Assembly (NCBI GenBank): GCA_005883135.1
Contig: VAZM01000023.1
Location: forward strand, 1-38,538
Source of the DNA: Alphaproteobacteria bacterium
GTDB taxonomy: Bacteria; Pseudomonadota; Alphaproteobacteria; Rhizobiales; Xanthobacteraceae
Direction of reading: 5' to 3'
DNA: 38,538 bases
Each line of letters starts with the position of its first letter. The first letter of the stretch is position 1. This document shows, in pieces, positions 30,505 through 38,538 of this stretch. The translations under genes were made by a program, and so were the position numbers. Under the pieces are notes generated by a model. The model saw only the letters and a program-made list of their open reading frames with translations, searched no databases and had not been told where the DNA came from.

Positions 30505-31158
30505 TCACTCCGCCGCTTGCGATTTGGCGCTGCGCTTCGCCCAATAGTCGGGCGCTTGTTTCGAGCGCGCCAGCGCGTCCGCGGTTTCGAAGCCCGGCGC
30601 CATCGAGGCATCGGTGCCGGAGAGAATCTGATGGTGCTCGATGCCCAGCGTGCGCAGCCAGCGCTGCTGACCCATGGTCAAGGCGACGAAATAGCCGATC
30701 TCGACCAGCTCGGGCTCGCTGAAGTGCTTGTGCAGGCGCGCCCAGAATTTGTCGTCGACCGGCAGATCCCAGGTGATCGCCTCGGCATAGGCGAGCGCCG
30801 CCTTCTGCCGCTCGTCGTAGCGGCTCGAGCTCTCGAAATTGATGAGATCGCGGTAGTCGTCCTCGACGATGCCCTGCCGCGCCGCCTTGATCGAGCGCTG
30901 ATTGCCGCAGAACTCGCACAGCACCGACCGCGACACGTAGATGCGGCAGAGTTCCTTGATGCCATGGTCGGCGACGCCGTTCTTGAACACGTCGCGCCAG
31001 GAGTTGGCGAACGACCAGAACACGGCGGGCACGTGGGCGCGGATCGCCTGGCTTTCCGGGCGCGGCGTGCCTTCGCGGGCGCAGCGATCGAACTCGGCGC
31101 GCATGGCCTCGTCTTTGACGGCCGCGGGATTGATGTAGCTGATCCAAGGCTTCGACAT
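30505..31158 (-). CDS. Carboxymuconolactone decarboxylase (CMD/AhpD) family protein
   Basis: 217 residues. The all-helical CMD fold is suggested by IKELCRIYVSRSVLCEFCGNQRS, with Cys81 and Cys84 forming the C-x-x-C pair, then DDYRDLINFESSSRYDERQKAALAYAEAITWD. In AhpD-type proteins a His follows four residues after the second Cys (CxxCxxxH); here that position is Arg88, so the peroxidase proton relay may be altered. ATG 31158 (MSKPWISYINPAAVK) is chosen over 31188 because GGAGG lies 8 bases before it. Likely a redox or small-molecule enzyme; substrate unknown. Monocistronic. Confidence 0.83.
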   Translation of the reverse strand: MSKPWISYINPAAVKDEAMRAEFDRCAREGTPRPESQAIRAHVPAVFWSFANSWRDVFKNGVADHGIKELCRIYVSRSVLCEFCGNQRSIKAARQGIVEDDYRDLINFESSSRYDERQKAALAYAEAITWDLPVDDKFWARLHKHFSEPELVEIGYFVALTMGQQRWLRTLGIEHHQILSGTDASMAPGFETADALARSKQAPDYWAKRSAKSQAAE

Positions 31159-31188
31159 TGATAAGGCCTCCGTTTCCTCCTGCGGCAA

Positions 31189-31497
31189 ATAGATAGGGCG
31201 TTTACCCTCTATTCACCATGGTGCGCGAGCTCCCTCGCATGGTGCCGCATGGCCACAGTGCGATCAACCGCGCTCGCGCGATGTTTACCTGCGGTCCATC
31301 GGATAAATTCGAACGCATCCGCCATGAAGGTCGCAGGCGTCAGCGGCGCCGCACCGGCTGACCGGCGAGAGATTGTTAAGCATCATCCCCTAGCCTCGCC
31401 GGGCCGGTTGGTGTGACGGCCGCCGCGCCGCGTGCTTTCGCCGCGGGGCCACAATCCGCCTCGGCCGCCGGGGAACCACGCCTATGAGAGCGCGAGT
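31189..31497. other. Divergent intergenic region between CMD-family and TPR lipoprotein genes
   Basis: Contains no family A-E repeat. CCATGGTGCGCGAG...CTCGCATGGTG (31217-31244) is a small inverted repeat, and 31485-31511 holds a short tandem repeat (ATGAGAGCGCGAG twice). Both genes' promoters should lie here; I cannot place them confidently. Confidence 0.4.
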
Positions 31498-32082
31498 ATG
31501 AGAGCGCGAGCTCTTCGAGTCATCGTCGCGACGGTCGCATGCCTGTTGTGGCTCAACGGCTGCGAGAGCTCGACCCGACTGGGCGACATGTTCCAGTCGA
31601 ACACCGCCGCCACACCGGGGGCGTCCCAAGACGATCCGGCGATCACCGGCAGCTTGCCGCCAAAGCCGCGCGAGCGAACGTCCGCTGCCGCGGCGCCGCC
31701 ATCGTCCGATCCCAACGACGATGTCAGCCTGGGCAAGAAATATTTCCGCGCCGGCAATTTCGGCCTAGCCGAGCGCCACTTCCGCCGCGCGGTGGAGTTG
31801 CATCCGCGCGACGTCGAATCCTGGATCGGGCTCGCTGCCTCCTACGACCGGCAGCGCCGGTTCGAGCTTGCCGACCGCGCCTACGATCAGGCCACGAAGA
31901 TCGTCGGGCCGACGGCGGAGATCCTCAACAACCGCGGCTACTCCTACATGCTGCGCGGCGACCAGCGCCGCGCCCGCGAGACGCTATTGGAGGCGCAGTC
32001 GCGCGATCCCGGCAACGCCTACATCAAGAACAATCTCGAATTGCTCGAGGCCAACCTGCGCAAGAGTAAGCCGGGCCAATAG
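31498..32082 (+). CDS. TPR-repeat lipoprotein (TadD-like)
   Basis: 194 residues. Signal peptide with lipobox: MRARALRVIVATVACLLWLNGC, Cys22 being the predicted lipidated residue, then a low-complexity linker (to ~80) and at least three tetratricopeptide repeats (VSLGKKYFRAGNFGLAERHF, VESWIGLAASYDRQRRFELA, AEILNNRGYSYMLRGDQRRA). TadD lipoproteins of Flp/Tad pilus systems look like this, but no other tad gene is present, so a general envelope-assembly role is equally possible. I chose ATG 31498 because it starts the signal peptide; the frame is open upstream to 31432 without signal-like features. Probably anchored in the outer membrane. Confidence 0.82.
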   Translation: MRARALRVIVATVACLLWLNGCESSTRLGDMFQSNTAATPGASQDDPAITGSLPPKPRERTSAAAAPPSSDPNDDVSLGKKYFRAGNFGLAERHFRRAVELHPRDVESWIGLAASYDRQRRFELADRAYDQATKIVGPTAEILNNRGYSYMLRGDQRRARETLLEAQSRDPGNAYIKNNLELLEANLRKSKPGQ

Positions 32083-32130
32083 ACAAGAAGCTGGCGGGCG
32101 GAGGAGCCGCAGGTGCGGTGAAGCGGCGCG

Positions 32131-32161
32131 TGCCCTCTCCCCGCTTCGCGGGGCGAGGGAG
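32131..32161. repeat. Short family C-type hairpin
   Basis: GCCCTCTCCCCGCTTCGCGGGGCGAGGGAG, a single hairpin with an imperfect stem between the lipoprotein and TerB-like genes. The rest of 32083-32266 shows nothing recognisable. Confidence 0.7.
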
Positions 32162-32266
32162 TTCACCGCGCTCGTGGCGACGGGATCCAGTAACTGGGAA
32201 AGTGCGCCCTCTAGACTCGGCAGAAGCAACATGCAACGTGGCGCGCTCCAGTAGGATCATAGCGCC

Positions 32267-32731
32267 ATGTTCCAGGGATTCCGCAAATTTCTCTCCGAAG
32301 TGTCGGGAGGCGAGAAGCATCCGGCCCATTTTGGGCACAACGACTATCGCCTGGCGGCAGCGGCGCTGCTCGTGCATGCCGCCGCCATCGACGGTGACGT
32401 CTCTGACGTCGAGCGCGACAAGTTGCACACCCTCATCAAACAGCAATTCGATCTCGACGAGGCGACGACCGACGAATTGCTCGTCGAGGCGACGCAGGCC
32501 GAGAACGAATCGATCGATCTCTATCACTTCACCAGCCTGATCAATCGCTCGCTCGAGGACGACGCCCGCCGGCGCGTCGTCGAAATGATGTGGGAGATCA
32601 CCTACGCCGACGGGAAGGTGGACGAGTTCGAGAGCAACTTGATCTGGCGAGCGGCCGACCTGCTCGGCATCTCCTCGCGCGAGCGGATCGAGCTCGGCCA
32701 CCAGGTGGCCCAGCGGCGGGGCATCACGTGA
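32267..32731 (+). CDS. TerB-like (tellurite resistance/DjlA N-terminal-like) protein
   Basis: 154-residue all-helical protein of the TerB family: YRLAAAALLVHAAAIDGDVSDVERDKL, then EESIDLYHFTSLINR-type helices and VVEMMWEITYADGKVDEFESNLIWRAADLLGI. The paired acidic motifs DGDVSDVE and DGKVDEFE are the signature and are thought to bind metal. There is no J domain and no other ter gene, so tellurite resistance is not implied. The function of such single-domain proteins is unknown. The stop overlaps the start of the following SDR gene by 4 bp (GTGA), so they form a coupled pair. Confidence 0.85.
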   Translation: MFQGFRKFLSEVSGGEKHPAHFGHNDYRLAAAALLVHAAAIDGDVSDVERDKLHTLIKQQFDLDEATTDELLVEATQAENESIDLYHFTSLINRSLEDDARRRVVEMMWEITYADGKVDEFESNLIWRAADLLGISSRERIELGHQVAQRRGIT

Positions 32732-33516
32732 CGCAGGAGAAGCGGCCGGTCACGCTGATCACCGGCGCATCGGCCGGGATCGGCGCGGCACTGGCGCACG
32801 AATTTGCTGCCCACGGCCACGAACTCGTTCTAGTCGCAAGACGCGAGCAGGCGCTCGATGCGCTGGCGGACGCCATTGCAGGGAAGGGCGTGGCGCGGCC
32901 GACGGTTCTGCCCGCAGATCTCCGGCGCGACGATGCCGCGCAGGCGATCGCCGCCGCCCTCGAGCGCCGCGGCGTCGAGCCGGACGTGGTCGTCAACAAT
33001 GCGGGCTTCGGCCTCTTCGGCACGGCGGATACCCTCGACCGCGCCGAGCAGCTCGCCATGATCGACGTCAACGTGCGCGCGCTCACCGAACTCTCGCTCG
33101 GCTTCGTCGACAGCCTCGAACGCCGGCGCGGCGGCATCCTCAACGTCGCCTCCATCGCGGCATTCATGCCCGGTCCCGGCATGGCGGTCTATTACGCCAG
33201 CAAAGCCTATGTGCTTTCGTTCAGCGAGGCGCTGCATCGCGAGCTCAAGCCGAAAGGCGTGCGGGTGACCGCGCTGTGCCCGGGCCCGGTGCCGACCGAG
33301 TTTCAGGCGCGCGCCGGCATGGGCGACGACGCCCTACCGGGGTTTCTCACGCGCTCCGCCGAGCAAGTTGCGAGCGACGGCTACTGCGGGCTGATGCAGG
33401 GCCGCCGCGTTGTCGTTCCCGGCGCCGCCAATCGCGCGGTGACGATGGCGCTGCGCTTGGCGCCGCGCGGCCTATTGCTCGACCTGATCGCGCGCCAGCA
33501 ACGCGGCCCGCGATAA
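32728..33516 (+). CDS. Short-chain dehydrogenase/reductase
   Basis: NAD(P)-dependent oxidoreductase of the classical SDR type, 262 residues from GTG 32728 (MTQEKRPVTLITGASAGIG). Cofactor motif TGASAGIG at 12-19; Arg38-Arg39 after the second strand (VARR) suggests NADP(H) preference; NNAG at 90-93; catalytic Tyr155-x3-Lys159 in VYYASKA with Ser in NVASIAAF. The C-terminal LAPRGLLLDLIARQQRGPR is weakly hydrophobic. Translationally coupled to the TerB-like gene; that pairing is not explained by known biochemistry. Substrate unknown. Confidence 0.9.
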   Translation: MTQEKRPVTLITGASAGIGAALAHEFAAHGHELVLVARREQALDALADAIAGKGVARPTVLPADLRRDDAAQAIAAALERRGVEPDVVVNNAGFGLFGTADTLDRAEQLAMIDVNVRALTELSLGFVDSLERRRGGILNVASIAAFMPGPGMAVYYASKAYVLSFSEALHRELKPKGVRVTALCPGPVPTEFQARAGMGDDALPGFLTRSAEQVASDGYCGLMQGRRVVVPGAANRAVTMALRLAPRGLLLDLIARQQRGPR

Positions 33517-33571
33517 GCGATGTTCAGCGCGTCGCTGGCATCTTGAAAATCTGACTCGAGCGGGTATTGAG

Positions 33572-34285
33572 ATGTTCCTGATCGTACTGCACCAGGAAAC
33601 CTCGACGCCCGGACGCATCGGTTATGCATTGCGGCAACGCGGCTATGCGCTCGACGTGCGCCGCCCGCGTTTCGGCGACCCGCTGCCCGAGACCATGGCG
33701 GGCCACGCCGGCGCCATCATCTTCGGCGGCCCCATGAGCGCGAACGACACCGTCGATTTCATCCGTCGCGAGATCGATTGGCTGCGCGTCCCGCTCAAGG
33801 AGCAGAAACCATTCCTCGGCATCTGCCTCGGTGCGCAGATGCTCGCGCACCATCTCGGCAGCCGCGTCTATCGCCATCCCGACGGCCACGCCGAGGTCGG
33901 CTACTACCCGATCCGGCCGACCGAGATCGGCCGCACGGTGTGCGATCCCTGGCCGGAGCAGGTTTACCAGTGGCATCGCGAGGGCTTCGACCTGCCGGTC
34001 GGCGCCGACTTGCTGGCGGAGGGCGATTCCTTCCCGGTGCAGGCGTTTCGTTACGGCGGCGCCGCCTTCGCGCTGCAATTTCATCCCGACGTGACCCACG
34101 CCATGATGTGCCGGTGGACCACGCGCGGGCATGAACGCATGTTATTGCCGAATGCCAAACCGCGCGGCGCGCACTTCGCCGATCGCCCGGTCTATGACCC
34201 CGCCGGCCGCGCCTGGCTCGCAGCCTTCCTCAATCATTGGCTGGGGACGCCGGACGTGGCGGAGCAACAGGTCTCGAGCGCGTGA
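33572..34285 (+). CDS. Class I glutamine amidotransferase-like protein
   Basis: 237 residues. Nucleophile Cys85 in [16 protein letters not shown], oxyanion region [11 protein letters not shown] (49-59), and the His of the triad in [14 protein letters not shown]. The usual motif is FHPE; the third triad residue is Asp here, a substitution that should be checked for effect. It resembles stand-alone GMP-synthase-like amidotransferases such as gamma-glutamyl peptide hydrolases, so it may act on glutamylated small molecules and not supply ammonia to a partner. ATG 33572. Followed by a convergent tRNA gene. Confidence 0.87.
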   Translation: MFLIVLHQETSTPGRIGYALRQRGYALDVRRPRFGDPLPETMAGHAGAIIFGGPMSANDTVDFIRREIDWLRVPLKEQKPFLGICLGAQMLAHHLGSRVYRHPDGHAEVGYYPIRPTEIGRTVCDPWPEQVYQWHREGFDLPVGADLLAEGDSFPVQAFRYGGAAFALQFHPDVTHAMMCRWTTRGHERMLLPNAKPRGAHFADRPVYDPAGRAWLAAFLNHWLGTPDVAEQQVSSA

Positions 34286-34297
34286 ATCAGTAGGGGG

Positions 34298-34373
34298 TGG
34301 TGGAGCCGAGGGGGGTCGAACCCCTGACCTCCTCATTGCGAACGAGGCGCTCTCCCAACTGAGCTACGGCCCC
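34298..34373 (-). tRNA. tRNA-Ala (anticodon CGC)
   Basis: On the minus strand: acceptor GGGGCCG pairs with CGGCTCC (one G-T), followed by A and an encoded CCA. The D-stem is GCTC...GAGC; the anticodon stem CCTCG/TGAGG encloses loop TTCGCAA (anticodon CGC, reads GCG); the T-arm is AGGGG-TTCGACC-CCCCT. 76 bases including CCA. All four stems are complete. Confidence 0.95.
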
Positions 34374-34563
34374 GCCAGATGCAACCGCGCGGCGGGCGGT
34401 TGACTGCGAGTGCGGGCCATTTAGGGCTGTCAGTTCAAGGAGTCAAGGATCGCGGCCGCGCCGCGGCGAAGGCTTTGCGTTGACGCCAGCGCGGCAACGC
34501 GCTTATCAAGCGTGCGCGACTCGTCAGCGGCATTCGTGCTCCGCCCATTCGGGGTGTACTCAA

Positions 34564-34854
34564 ATGAATCCCTTTCTCTGGCTCATTCATACGCTGATCT
34601 GGCTCTACATCTATGTTCTGATCGCCGCGGCGGTGATGTCGTGGCTGCTCGCGTTTAACGTCGTCAATGCCCACAATTCCACCGTCCGCGCCATCTGGGA
34701 TTTCCTCTATCGGGTGACGGAACCGGGGCTGCGGCCGATCCGCGCCATTCTTCCCAATCTTGGCGGCATCGACATCTCACCAGTCATTCTCATCATCGGC
34801 CTCATGTTTCTCGATCAGCTTATCGTCTGGCTGTACGTCCAGATATTCGCCTGA
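34564..34854 (+). CDS. YggT family membrane protein
   Basis: 96 residues with two long hydrophobic segments ([28 protein letters not shown] and [26 protein letters not shown]) and the conserved central [27 protein letters not shown]. Inner-membrane protein of uncertain role; relatives are linked to envelope or osmotic homeostasis and cell-shape functions. ATG 34564 chosen at the family N-terminus; the open frame upstream has no homologous residues. Its stop is immediately followed by the start of the DUF167 gene, and folD is next, an arrangement common in alphaproteobacteria. Confidence 0.92.
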   Translation: MNPFLWLIHTLIWLYIYVLIAAAVMSWLLAFNVVNAHNSTVRAIWDFLYRVTEPGLRPIRAILPNLGGIDISPVILIIGLMFLDQLIVWLYVQIFA

Positions 34855-35175
34855 GTGCGCGAGCCTCCTTGGCGCGTCGAGGCGGACGGCCTCCTCATCC
34901 TCATCCGGCTCACGCCCCGTGGTGGCCGCGATGCCATCGACGGGATCGCGCAATTGGCCGACGGACGCAGCGTGCTGAGAGTGCGCGTGCGCGCCGCGGC
35001 GAGCGAGGGCGAGGCCAATGCGGCGCTCGTCAGGTTTATTGCGGCGACGCTTCGTGTTGCGCCGCGCGACGTCAGCCTTCTCGCCGGCGCGAGCGCGCGG
35101 CTCAAACGGGTGAGGGTAGGCGGCGCGGCCGCAAGCCTCGCCACCGCGCTGGAGAAAATCTGCGCGATAGGGTAG
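34855..35175 (+). CDS. DUF167 (UPF0235/YggU) family protein
   Basis: 106 residues, GTG start at 34855 directly after the YggT stop. Family signatures: LLILIRLTPRGGRDAIDG, LRVRVRAAASEGEANAALVRFIA, and APRDVSLLAGASARLKRVRVGG. Small alpha/beta protein of unknown function, frequently encoded next to yggT. The missing intergenic gap indicates one transcript with yggT. Confidence 0.92.
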   Translation: MREPPWRVEADGLLILIRLTPRGGRDAIDGIAQLADGRSVLRVRVRAAASEGEANAALVRFIAATLRVAPRDVSLLAGASARLKRVRVGGAAASLATALEKICAIG

Positions 35176-35200
35176 GCCGCTTGCTGTCATGTCCGTGACA

Positions 35201-35246
35201 ACGGCGCGTTCACCCCCTTCATCCGACGCGCTATGGCCCGCCATGA
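35201..35246. repeat. Degenerate D plus right end of a B element
   Basis: AACGGCGCGTTCACCC, then CATCCGACGCGCTATGGCCC and GCCATGACG. It retains D's GACGCGCTATGG end and B's CCATGACG end but has lost the palindromic pairing of the first half. An old, decayed nested copy. Confidence 0.6.
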
Positions 35247-35312
35247 CGACGCGATGAGTCATCGTTCGATCCTGCTAATATAAGCATAGGTGGATCCCGG
35301 GGGCGGCAAGCC

Positions 35313-36224
35313 ATGACTGCAAAGATCATCGACGGCAAGGCGATTGCGGCCGATTTGCGCGGCAAGGTTGCCGATGCCGTGCATCGCCTCTCCCGCGATC
35401 GCGGCATCACGCCGGGACTCGCGGTCGTGCTCGTCGGCAACAACCCGGCCAGCGAGAGCTATGTGGCGAGCAAGATCAAGATGACCGCCGGCAGCGGCAT
35501 GCGATCGTTCGACCACCGGCTGCCGAAAGAAACGAGCGGGGCGGAGCTCTTGGGGTTGATCGCGCGGCTCAATGCCGATCCCACCGTCCACGGCATTTTG
35601 GTGCAGCTTCCGCTGCCGTCGCAGATCGATGCGCACAAGATCATCGCCGCGGTCGATCCGGCAAAGGACGTGGACGGCTTCAACCCCGTGAACGCGGGCC
35701 GGCTATCCGCCGGCCTGCCGGGCCTGGCGCCCTGCACCCCGCTCGGCTGCATCCTCCTCGCCAAGACGGTGCAGCCTTCGCTCCAGGGCCTCGAAACGGT
35801 GGTGATCGGCCGCTCCAACATCGTCGGCAAGCCGCTGGCGCAACTCCTGCTCGCGGAAAACGCAACAGTGACGGTGGCGCATTCGAAGACGCGCGAACTT
35901 CCCGCGGTCTGCCGCCGCGCCGACGTTCTGTTCGCGGCGGTGGGGCGGCCCGAATTGGTGCGCCACGACTGGGTCAAGCCAGGCGCCACCGTCATCGACG
36001 TCGGCGTCAATCGCGTGACCGGCGCGGCCGGGCGGCCGCGCATCGTCGGCGACGTGGCCTTCACCGAAGTCGCGCAGATCGCTGGCGCAATCACGCCGGT
36101 GCCGGGTGGCGCCGGGCCGATGACCATCGCCTGCCTGCTCGCCAACACGGTCCGCGCGGCGTGCGCTATCGCCGGCCTGCGGGAACCGGCGTTCGGTCAG
36201 CGCCCGAGCGACGACCGCGAGTAG
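35313..36224 (+). CDS. folD: Bifunctional methylenetetrahydrofolate dehydrogenase / methenyltetrahydrofolate cyclohydrolase
   Basis: Cytosolic one-carbon enzyme interconverting methylene-, methenyl- and formyl-THF with NADP. 303 residues, normal. [17 protein letters not shown] contains the catalytic Tyr and Lys; [14 protein letters not shown] and [14 protein letters not shown] bind folate; [18 protein letters not shown] binds NADP; and [18 protein letters not shown] is the C-terminal signature. It starts [17 protein letters not shown] at ATG 35313 with a GGGGGCGG stretch upstream. The preceding repeat remnant suggests its own promoter at about 35250-35300. Confidence 0.96.
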   Translation: MTAKIIDGKAIAADLRGKVADAVHRLSRDRGITPGLAVVLVGNNPASESYVASKIKMTAGSGMRSFDHRLPKETSGAELLGLIARLNADPTVHGILVQLPLPSQIDAHKIIAAVDPAKDVDGFNPVNAGRLSAGLPGLAPCTPLGCILLAKTVQPSLQGLETVVIGRSNIVGKPLAQLLLAENATVTVAHSKTRELPAVCRRADVLFAAVGRPELVRHDWVKPGATVIDVGVNRVTGAAGRPRIVGDVAFTEVAQIAGAITPVPGGAGPMTIACLLANTVRAACAIAGLREPAFGQRPSDDRE

Positions 36225-36281
36225 CGGCGTTGGCAAGCCGAGCGATTTCAGGGAGTCGGCAGCGGCGCAGCAAATTTTGGT

Positions 36282-36311
36282 GCGCTTTCTCCCCGTTCGG
36301 GGAGAGGGCGC
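36282..36311. repeat. Short family C-type hairpin after folD
   Basis: GCGCTTTCTCCCC-GTTC-GGGGAGAGGGCGC forms a near-perfect hairpin between the convergent folD and GNAT genes. There is no T-tract, so termination by it is uncertain. Confidence 0.7.
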
Positions 36312-36333
36312 AGATCGAGCCGGCTGCGATAGC

Positions 36334-36843
36334 TTAGTTCGTCCAGGCGAAGGCGACCTTGTCGAGGGTACGGGCGCCGAACCGTTCCGAGGACCGCGCC
36401 ACCGCCTTGCCGCCGAGCGCCCGGTAGAAACCGACCGCCTGCTCGTTATCCGAGAGTGCCCACACCACCAAGCTCTGCAGCCCGCTCTGCACCAAGTCGC
36501 GCCGCGCCGCGGAGAACAGCTTGCGGCCGAAGCCGAGCCCCTGGAATTCCGGCCGCAGGTAGAGCTCGTAGATTTCGCCGTCGTAGTAGAGGCTGCGCGC
36601 GCGATTGCGTCCGTAGTTGGCGTAGCCCGCCACGCATTCGCCGAAGGCAAGAACCGTGATTCGGCTGCCTTTGCGCACCGCCGCGTCCCACCACACCGGC
36701 CCGCGCCGGTTGATAAGCTTGTCGAGTTCCGGTCCGGGAATGATGCCCTGATAAGCATTCCGCCAGGCGTCGTCGTGCGTCGTCGCAATCGCCCGTGCAT
36801 CGGACGGCTTGGCGCGGCGGACTTCGATCAGGGTCGTGCTCAT
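36334..36843 (-). CDS. GNAT family N-acetyltransferase
   Basis: 169 residues. Acetyl-CoA-binding motif PEFQGLGFGRKLF (Q/R-x-x-G-x-G/A), preceded by GEIYELYLRP and followed by SLVVWALSDNEQAVGFYRALGG, the standard GNAT motifs A and B. The N-terminus VRRAKPSDARAIATTHDDAWRNAYQGIIP is typical of RimI-like small-molecule or protein acetyltransferases. ATG 36843 (MSTTLIEVRRA) is chosen; the frame stays open far upstream to 37152 but the extra residues look noncoding. Substrate unknown. A 15-base perfect palindrome lies about 45 bases upstream. Confidence 0.88.
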   Translation of the reverse strand: MSTTLIEVRRAKPSDARAIATTHDDAWRNAYQGIIPGPELDKLINRRGPVWWDAAVRKGSRITVLAFGECVAGYANYGRNRARSLYYDGEIYELYLRPEFQGLGFGRKLFSAARRDLVQSGLQSLVVWALSDNEQAVGFYRALGGKAVARSSERFGARTLDKVAFAWTN

Positions 36844-37194
36844 GGCGCAATTGAAGCAAGCACTCCGCCGCGCATCAAGAGTTATGTTTAATGCGGCATT
36901 AACTACGTCGGACATTGATGTGGATTTGCCACACCGCGGCACCGTGCAGCATGTCCGAAGCGGGGAAAAATCGAGACATGTTCGCCGGCTAGCGCGAATG
37001 TTGCAGAGCGGACACGCAAGCGCGGCAAAATGAGCCATCCGGCAGCCGGAATGGCTGAAAGCGCCGCCGCGACGGGTGCGGTTTGCGCGGCAATGGCGGA
37101 CGGCCGGCGAATCAGCCCGGCTTTGGAGCAATAAGCGCCGGCATGGCGGCATATAGCCCGTGCGAATGGCTCTGGGATCTGCCGAGCGCGCCGC
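36844..37194. other. Intergenic region between GNAT and typA
   Basis: No gene and no family A-E repeat. It contains AT-richer sequence close to the GNAT gene (GAGTTATGTTTAATGCGG), where its promoter probably lies, and the palindrome annotated separately. The remainder shows nothing I can interpret. Confidence 0.5.
36888..36902. promoter_or_regulatory. Perfect palindrome, possible operator of the GNAT gene
   Basis: TTAATGC-G-GCATTAA: seven-base arms around one central base, in an AT-rich island upstream of the GNAT start. The size and symmetry suit a dimeric regulator, but no regulator gene is adjacent. Confidence 0.35.
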
Positions 37195-38538
37195 TTAAAC
37201 CCGCTCGGCCTCCTTGCGCCGCTCGTCTTTCCTGCGCTCGTTCGGATCGAGCAGCTTTTTGCGCAGCCGGATCGCTTTCGGCGTCACCTCCACGAGTTCG
37301 TCCTCGGCGATATAGGCGAGCGCCTTCTCCAGCGTCATTTGCATGGGCGGGATGAGTCGCACCGCCTCGTCCTTGGCATGGGTGCGGATGTTGGTGAGCT
37401 TCTTGCCCTTGAGCACGTTGACCTCGAGGTCATTGCCGCGCGTGTGCTCCCCCACGATCATGCCGCGGTAAACCTTGCATCCCGGCTCGATCATCATCGG
37501 CCCGCGGTCCTCCAGGTTCCACATCGCGTAGGCCACGGCGTCACCCTGATCGTTGGAAATCAGCACGCCGTTGCGGCGGCCGGCGATCTCGCCGCGATAG
37601 GGCCCGTAGCCGTGGAACAGCCGGTTCATGACGGCGGTGCCGCGGGTGTCGGCGAGAAGCTCTCCGTGGTAGCCGATGAGACCGCGCGTCGGCGCGTGGA
37701 AGATGAGGCGCACGCGCCCGCCGCCCGAGGGGCGCATCTCGATCATTTCGGCTTTGCGCTCGGAGAGCGTCTGCACGACGATGCCGGAATGCTCCTGATC
37801 GACATCGATGACCACCTCCTCGATGGGCTCGCGCATCTCGCCGTGGGCGGAGCGCTCGAGCAGCACTTGCGGCCGCGACACGGACAGCTCGAAGCCTTCG
37901 CGCCGCATGGTCTCGATCAGAATGCCGAGCTGCAATTCGCCGCGCCCGGCAACCTCCATGGCGTCTTTCTCGGTCGAGTCCTTGACCCGCAGCGCCACGT
38001 TACCCTCGGCTTCGCGCAGGAGCCGTTCGCGGATCACCCGGCTCTGCACCTTGTCGCCCTCGGTGCCGGTGAGCGGGGAATCATTGATGCGGAAGGTCAT
38101 TGCCAGCGTCGGCGGATCGATCGGCTGCGCGGGGAGTGCCGTGCTCACCTCCGGCGCGCAGATCGTGTGCGACACCGTCGCCTCGGGCAGGCCGGCGACG
38201 GCAACGATGTCGCCTGCCGATGCCTCGTCCACCCCGGTGCGTTCGAGGCCGCGGAAGGCGAGCACCTTGGTAATGCGACCGTGCTCGACCAGCTTGCCGT
38301 TGCGATCGAGCACCTTGACGTTTTGATTGGGCCTGATGATGCCCGAGGTGATGCGGCCGGTGACGATGCGGCCGAGATAGGGATTGGCCTCGAGGATGGT
38401 GCCGAGCATGCGGAATGGTCCCTGCTCGATGCGCGGCTCGGCAACGTGACGGACCACGAGGTCGAACAGCGGCGCCATGCCCTGATCCTTCGGACCCTCG
38501 GGCGCAGCGGCCATCCAGCCTTCCCTCGACGAGCCGTA
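37195..38538 (-). CDS. typA: Ribosome-associated GTPase TypA/BipA (N-terminal part outside window)
   Basis: Translational GTPase that acts on the 50S subunit in ribosome assembly and stress adaptation. The window holds the C-terminal ~448 residues; the frame is open to the right edge (Y-G-S-S-R-E-G-W-M...). Seen are the end of the GTPase domain (MAPLFDLVVRHVAEPRIE), the beta-barrel domain (FRMLGTILEANPYLGRIVTGRI), GRGELQLGILIETMRREGFELSVSRP, and the BipA-specific C-terminal domain (GYGPYRGEIAGRRNGVLISN, NDLEVNVLKGKKLTNIRTHA, ALAYIAEDELVEVTPKAIRLRK). The basic tail NERRKDERRKEAERV is usual. The GTPase P-loop lies outside. Confidence 0.95.
   Translation of the reverse strand, partial: YGSSREGWMAAAPEGPKDQGMAPLFDLVVRHVAEPRIEQGPFRMLGTILEANPYLGRIVTGRITSGIIRPNQNVKVLDRNGKLVEHGRITKVLAFRGLERTGVDEASAGDIVAVAGLPEATVSHTICAPEVSTALPAQPIDPPTLAMTFRINDSPLTGTEGDKVQSRVIRERLLREAEGNVALRVKDSTEKDAMEVAGRGELQLGILIETMRREGFELSVSRPQVLLERSAHGEMREPIEEVVIDVDQEHSGIVVQTLSERKAEMIEMRPSGGGRVRLIFHAPTRGLIGYHGELLADTRGTAVMNRLFHGYGPYRGEIAGRRNGVLISNDQGDAVAYAMWNLEDRGPMMIEPGCKVYRGMIVGEHTRGNDLEVNVLKGKKLTNIRTHAKDEAVRLIPPMQMTLEKALAYIAEDELVEVTPKAIRLRKKLLDPNERRKDERRKEAERV

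Noticed and set aside
32267-32731. Tellurite-resistance determinant
   Set aside because: The TerB fold is present but no terC/D/E/Z neighbours exist, so resistance is not supported.

Overview
The window is a high-GC chromosomal segment, most likely from a member of the Hyphomicrobiales (Xanthobacteraceae/Nitrobacteraceae-like Alphaproteobacteria). The clues are the GC-rich codon use, the yggT - DUF167 - folD order, a Bug-type solute-binding protein, a CoxG/M/L/S-type molybdenum hydroxylase set, and dense palindromic repeats of the kind seen in Bradyrhizobium relatives. This assignment is inference; there is no 16S gene here.

Layout. (1) 1-2081: the end of a type I restriction-modification locus. 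hsdM runs in from the left edge, hsdS is cut after its first ~70 codons, and what follows is a headless PD-(D/E)XK nuclease remnant in another frame. This patch is visibly less GC-rich than its surroundings. (2) 2195-16706: single genes separated by repeat clusters: purM, a CaiB/BaiF CoA-transferase, a lytic transglycosylase with a SPOR domain, an AmpC-like serine hydrolase, a cupin protein, a broken multipass membrane protein, an unknown membrane protein, a NUDIX hydrolase, a GT2 glycosyltransferase, a GIY-YIG nuclease embedded in repeats, and a SAM methyltransferase. (3) 16707-24750: a co-directional minus-strand run. It is transcribed CoxG-like, FAD subunit, Mo subunit, 2Fe-2S subunit, then UbiD-type decarboxylase, alpha/beta hydrolase and Bug-type binding protein. 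It looks like a catabolic cluster for a carboxylated aromatic or heterocyclic compound. (4) 25097-30356: a 33-codon membrane microprotein with its own terminator, a LplT-PlsC-AMP-ligase fusion for lysophospholipid recycling, and a creatinase/M24-fold protein lacking the usual metal ligands. (5) 30505-38538: mostly ordinary genes: a CMD-family protein, a TPR lipoprotein, TerB-like, SDR, a class I amidotransferase, tRNA-Ala(CGC), YggT, DUF167, FolD, a GNAT, and TypA/BipA running off the right edge.

The most unusual content is the repeat population. At least five palindromic families are present. I call them A (CTCATCCTGAGGAGC...), B (CGTCATGCCCGG...CCGGGCATCC...), C (ACTCGGT...CTCCCC...GGGGAG...ACCGAGT), D (about 35 bp, ATAAGCGCG...CGCGCTAT) and E (two hairpins, AACTCGGG.../AAGTCGG..., with an AT-rich linker). 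A possible sixth, F, occurs once. They are nested in an ordered way: D sits in the loop of A and B hairpins, E in the loop of a C hairpin or an arm of B, and one B element carries F, E and D together. Some copies lie in frame inside genes (the CoA-transferase and the membrane protein), and one supplies the apparent start codon of the M24-fold gene. The GIY-YIG gene has an apparent frameshift at an A8 tract, and its 3' end is tandemly duplicated with an A hairpin. That makes it a candidate, though unproven, partner of the repeats.
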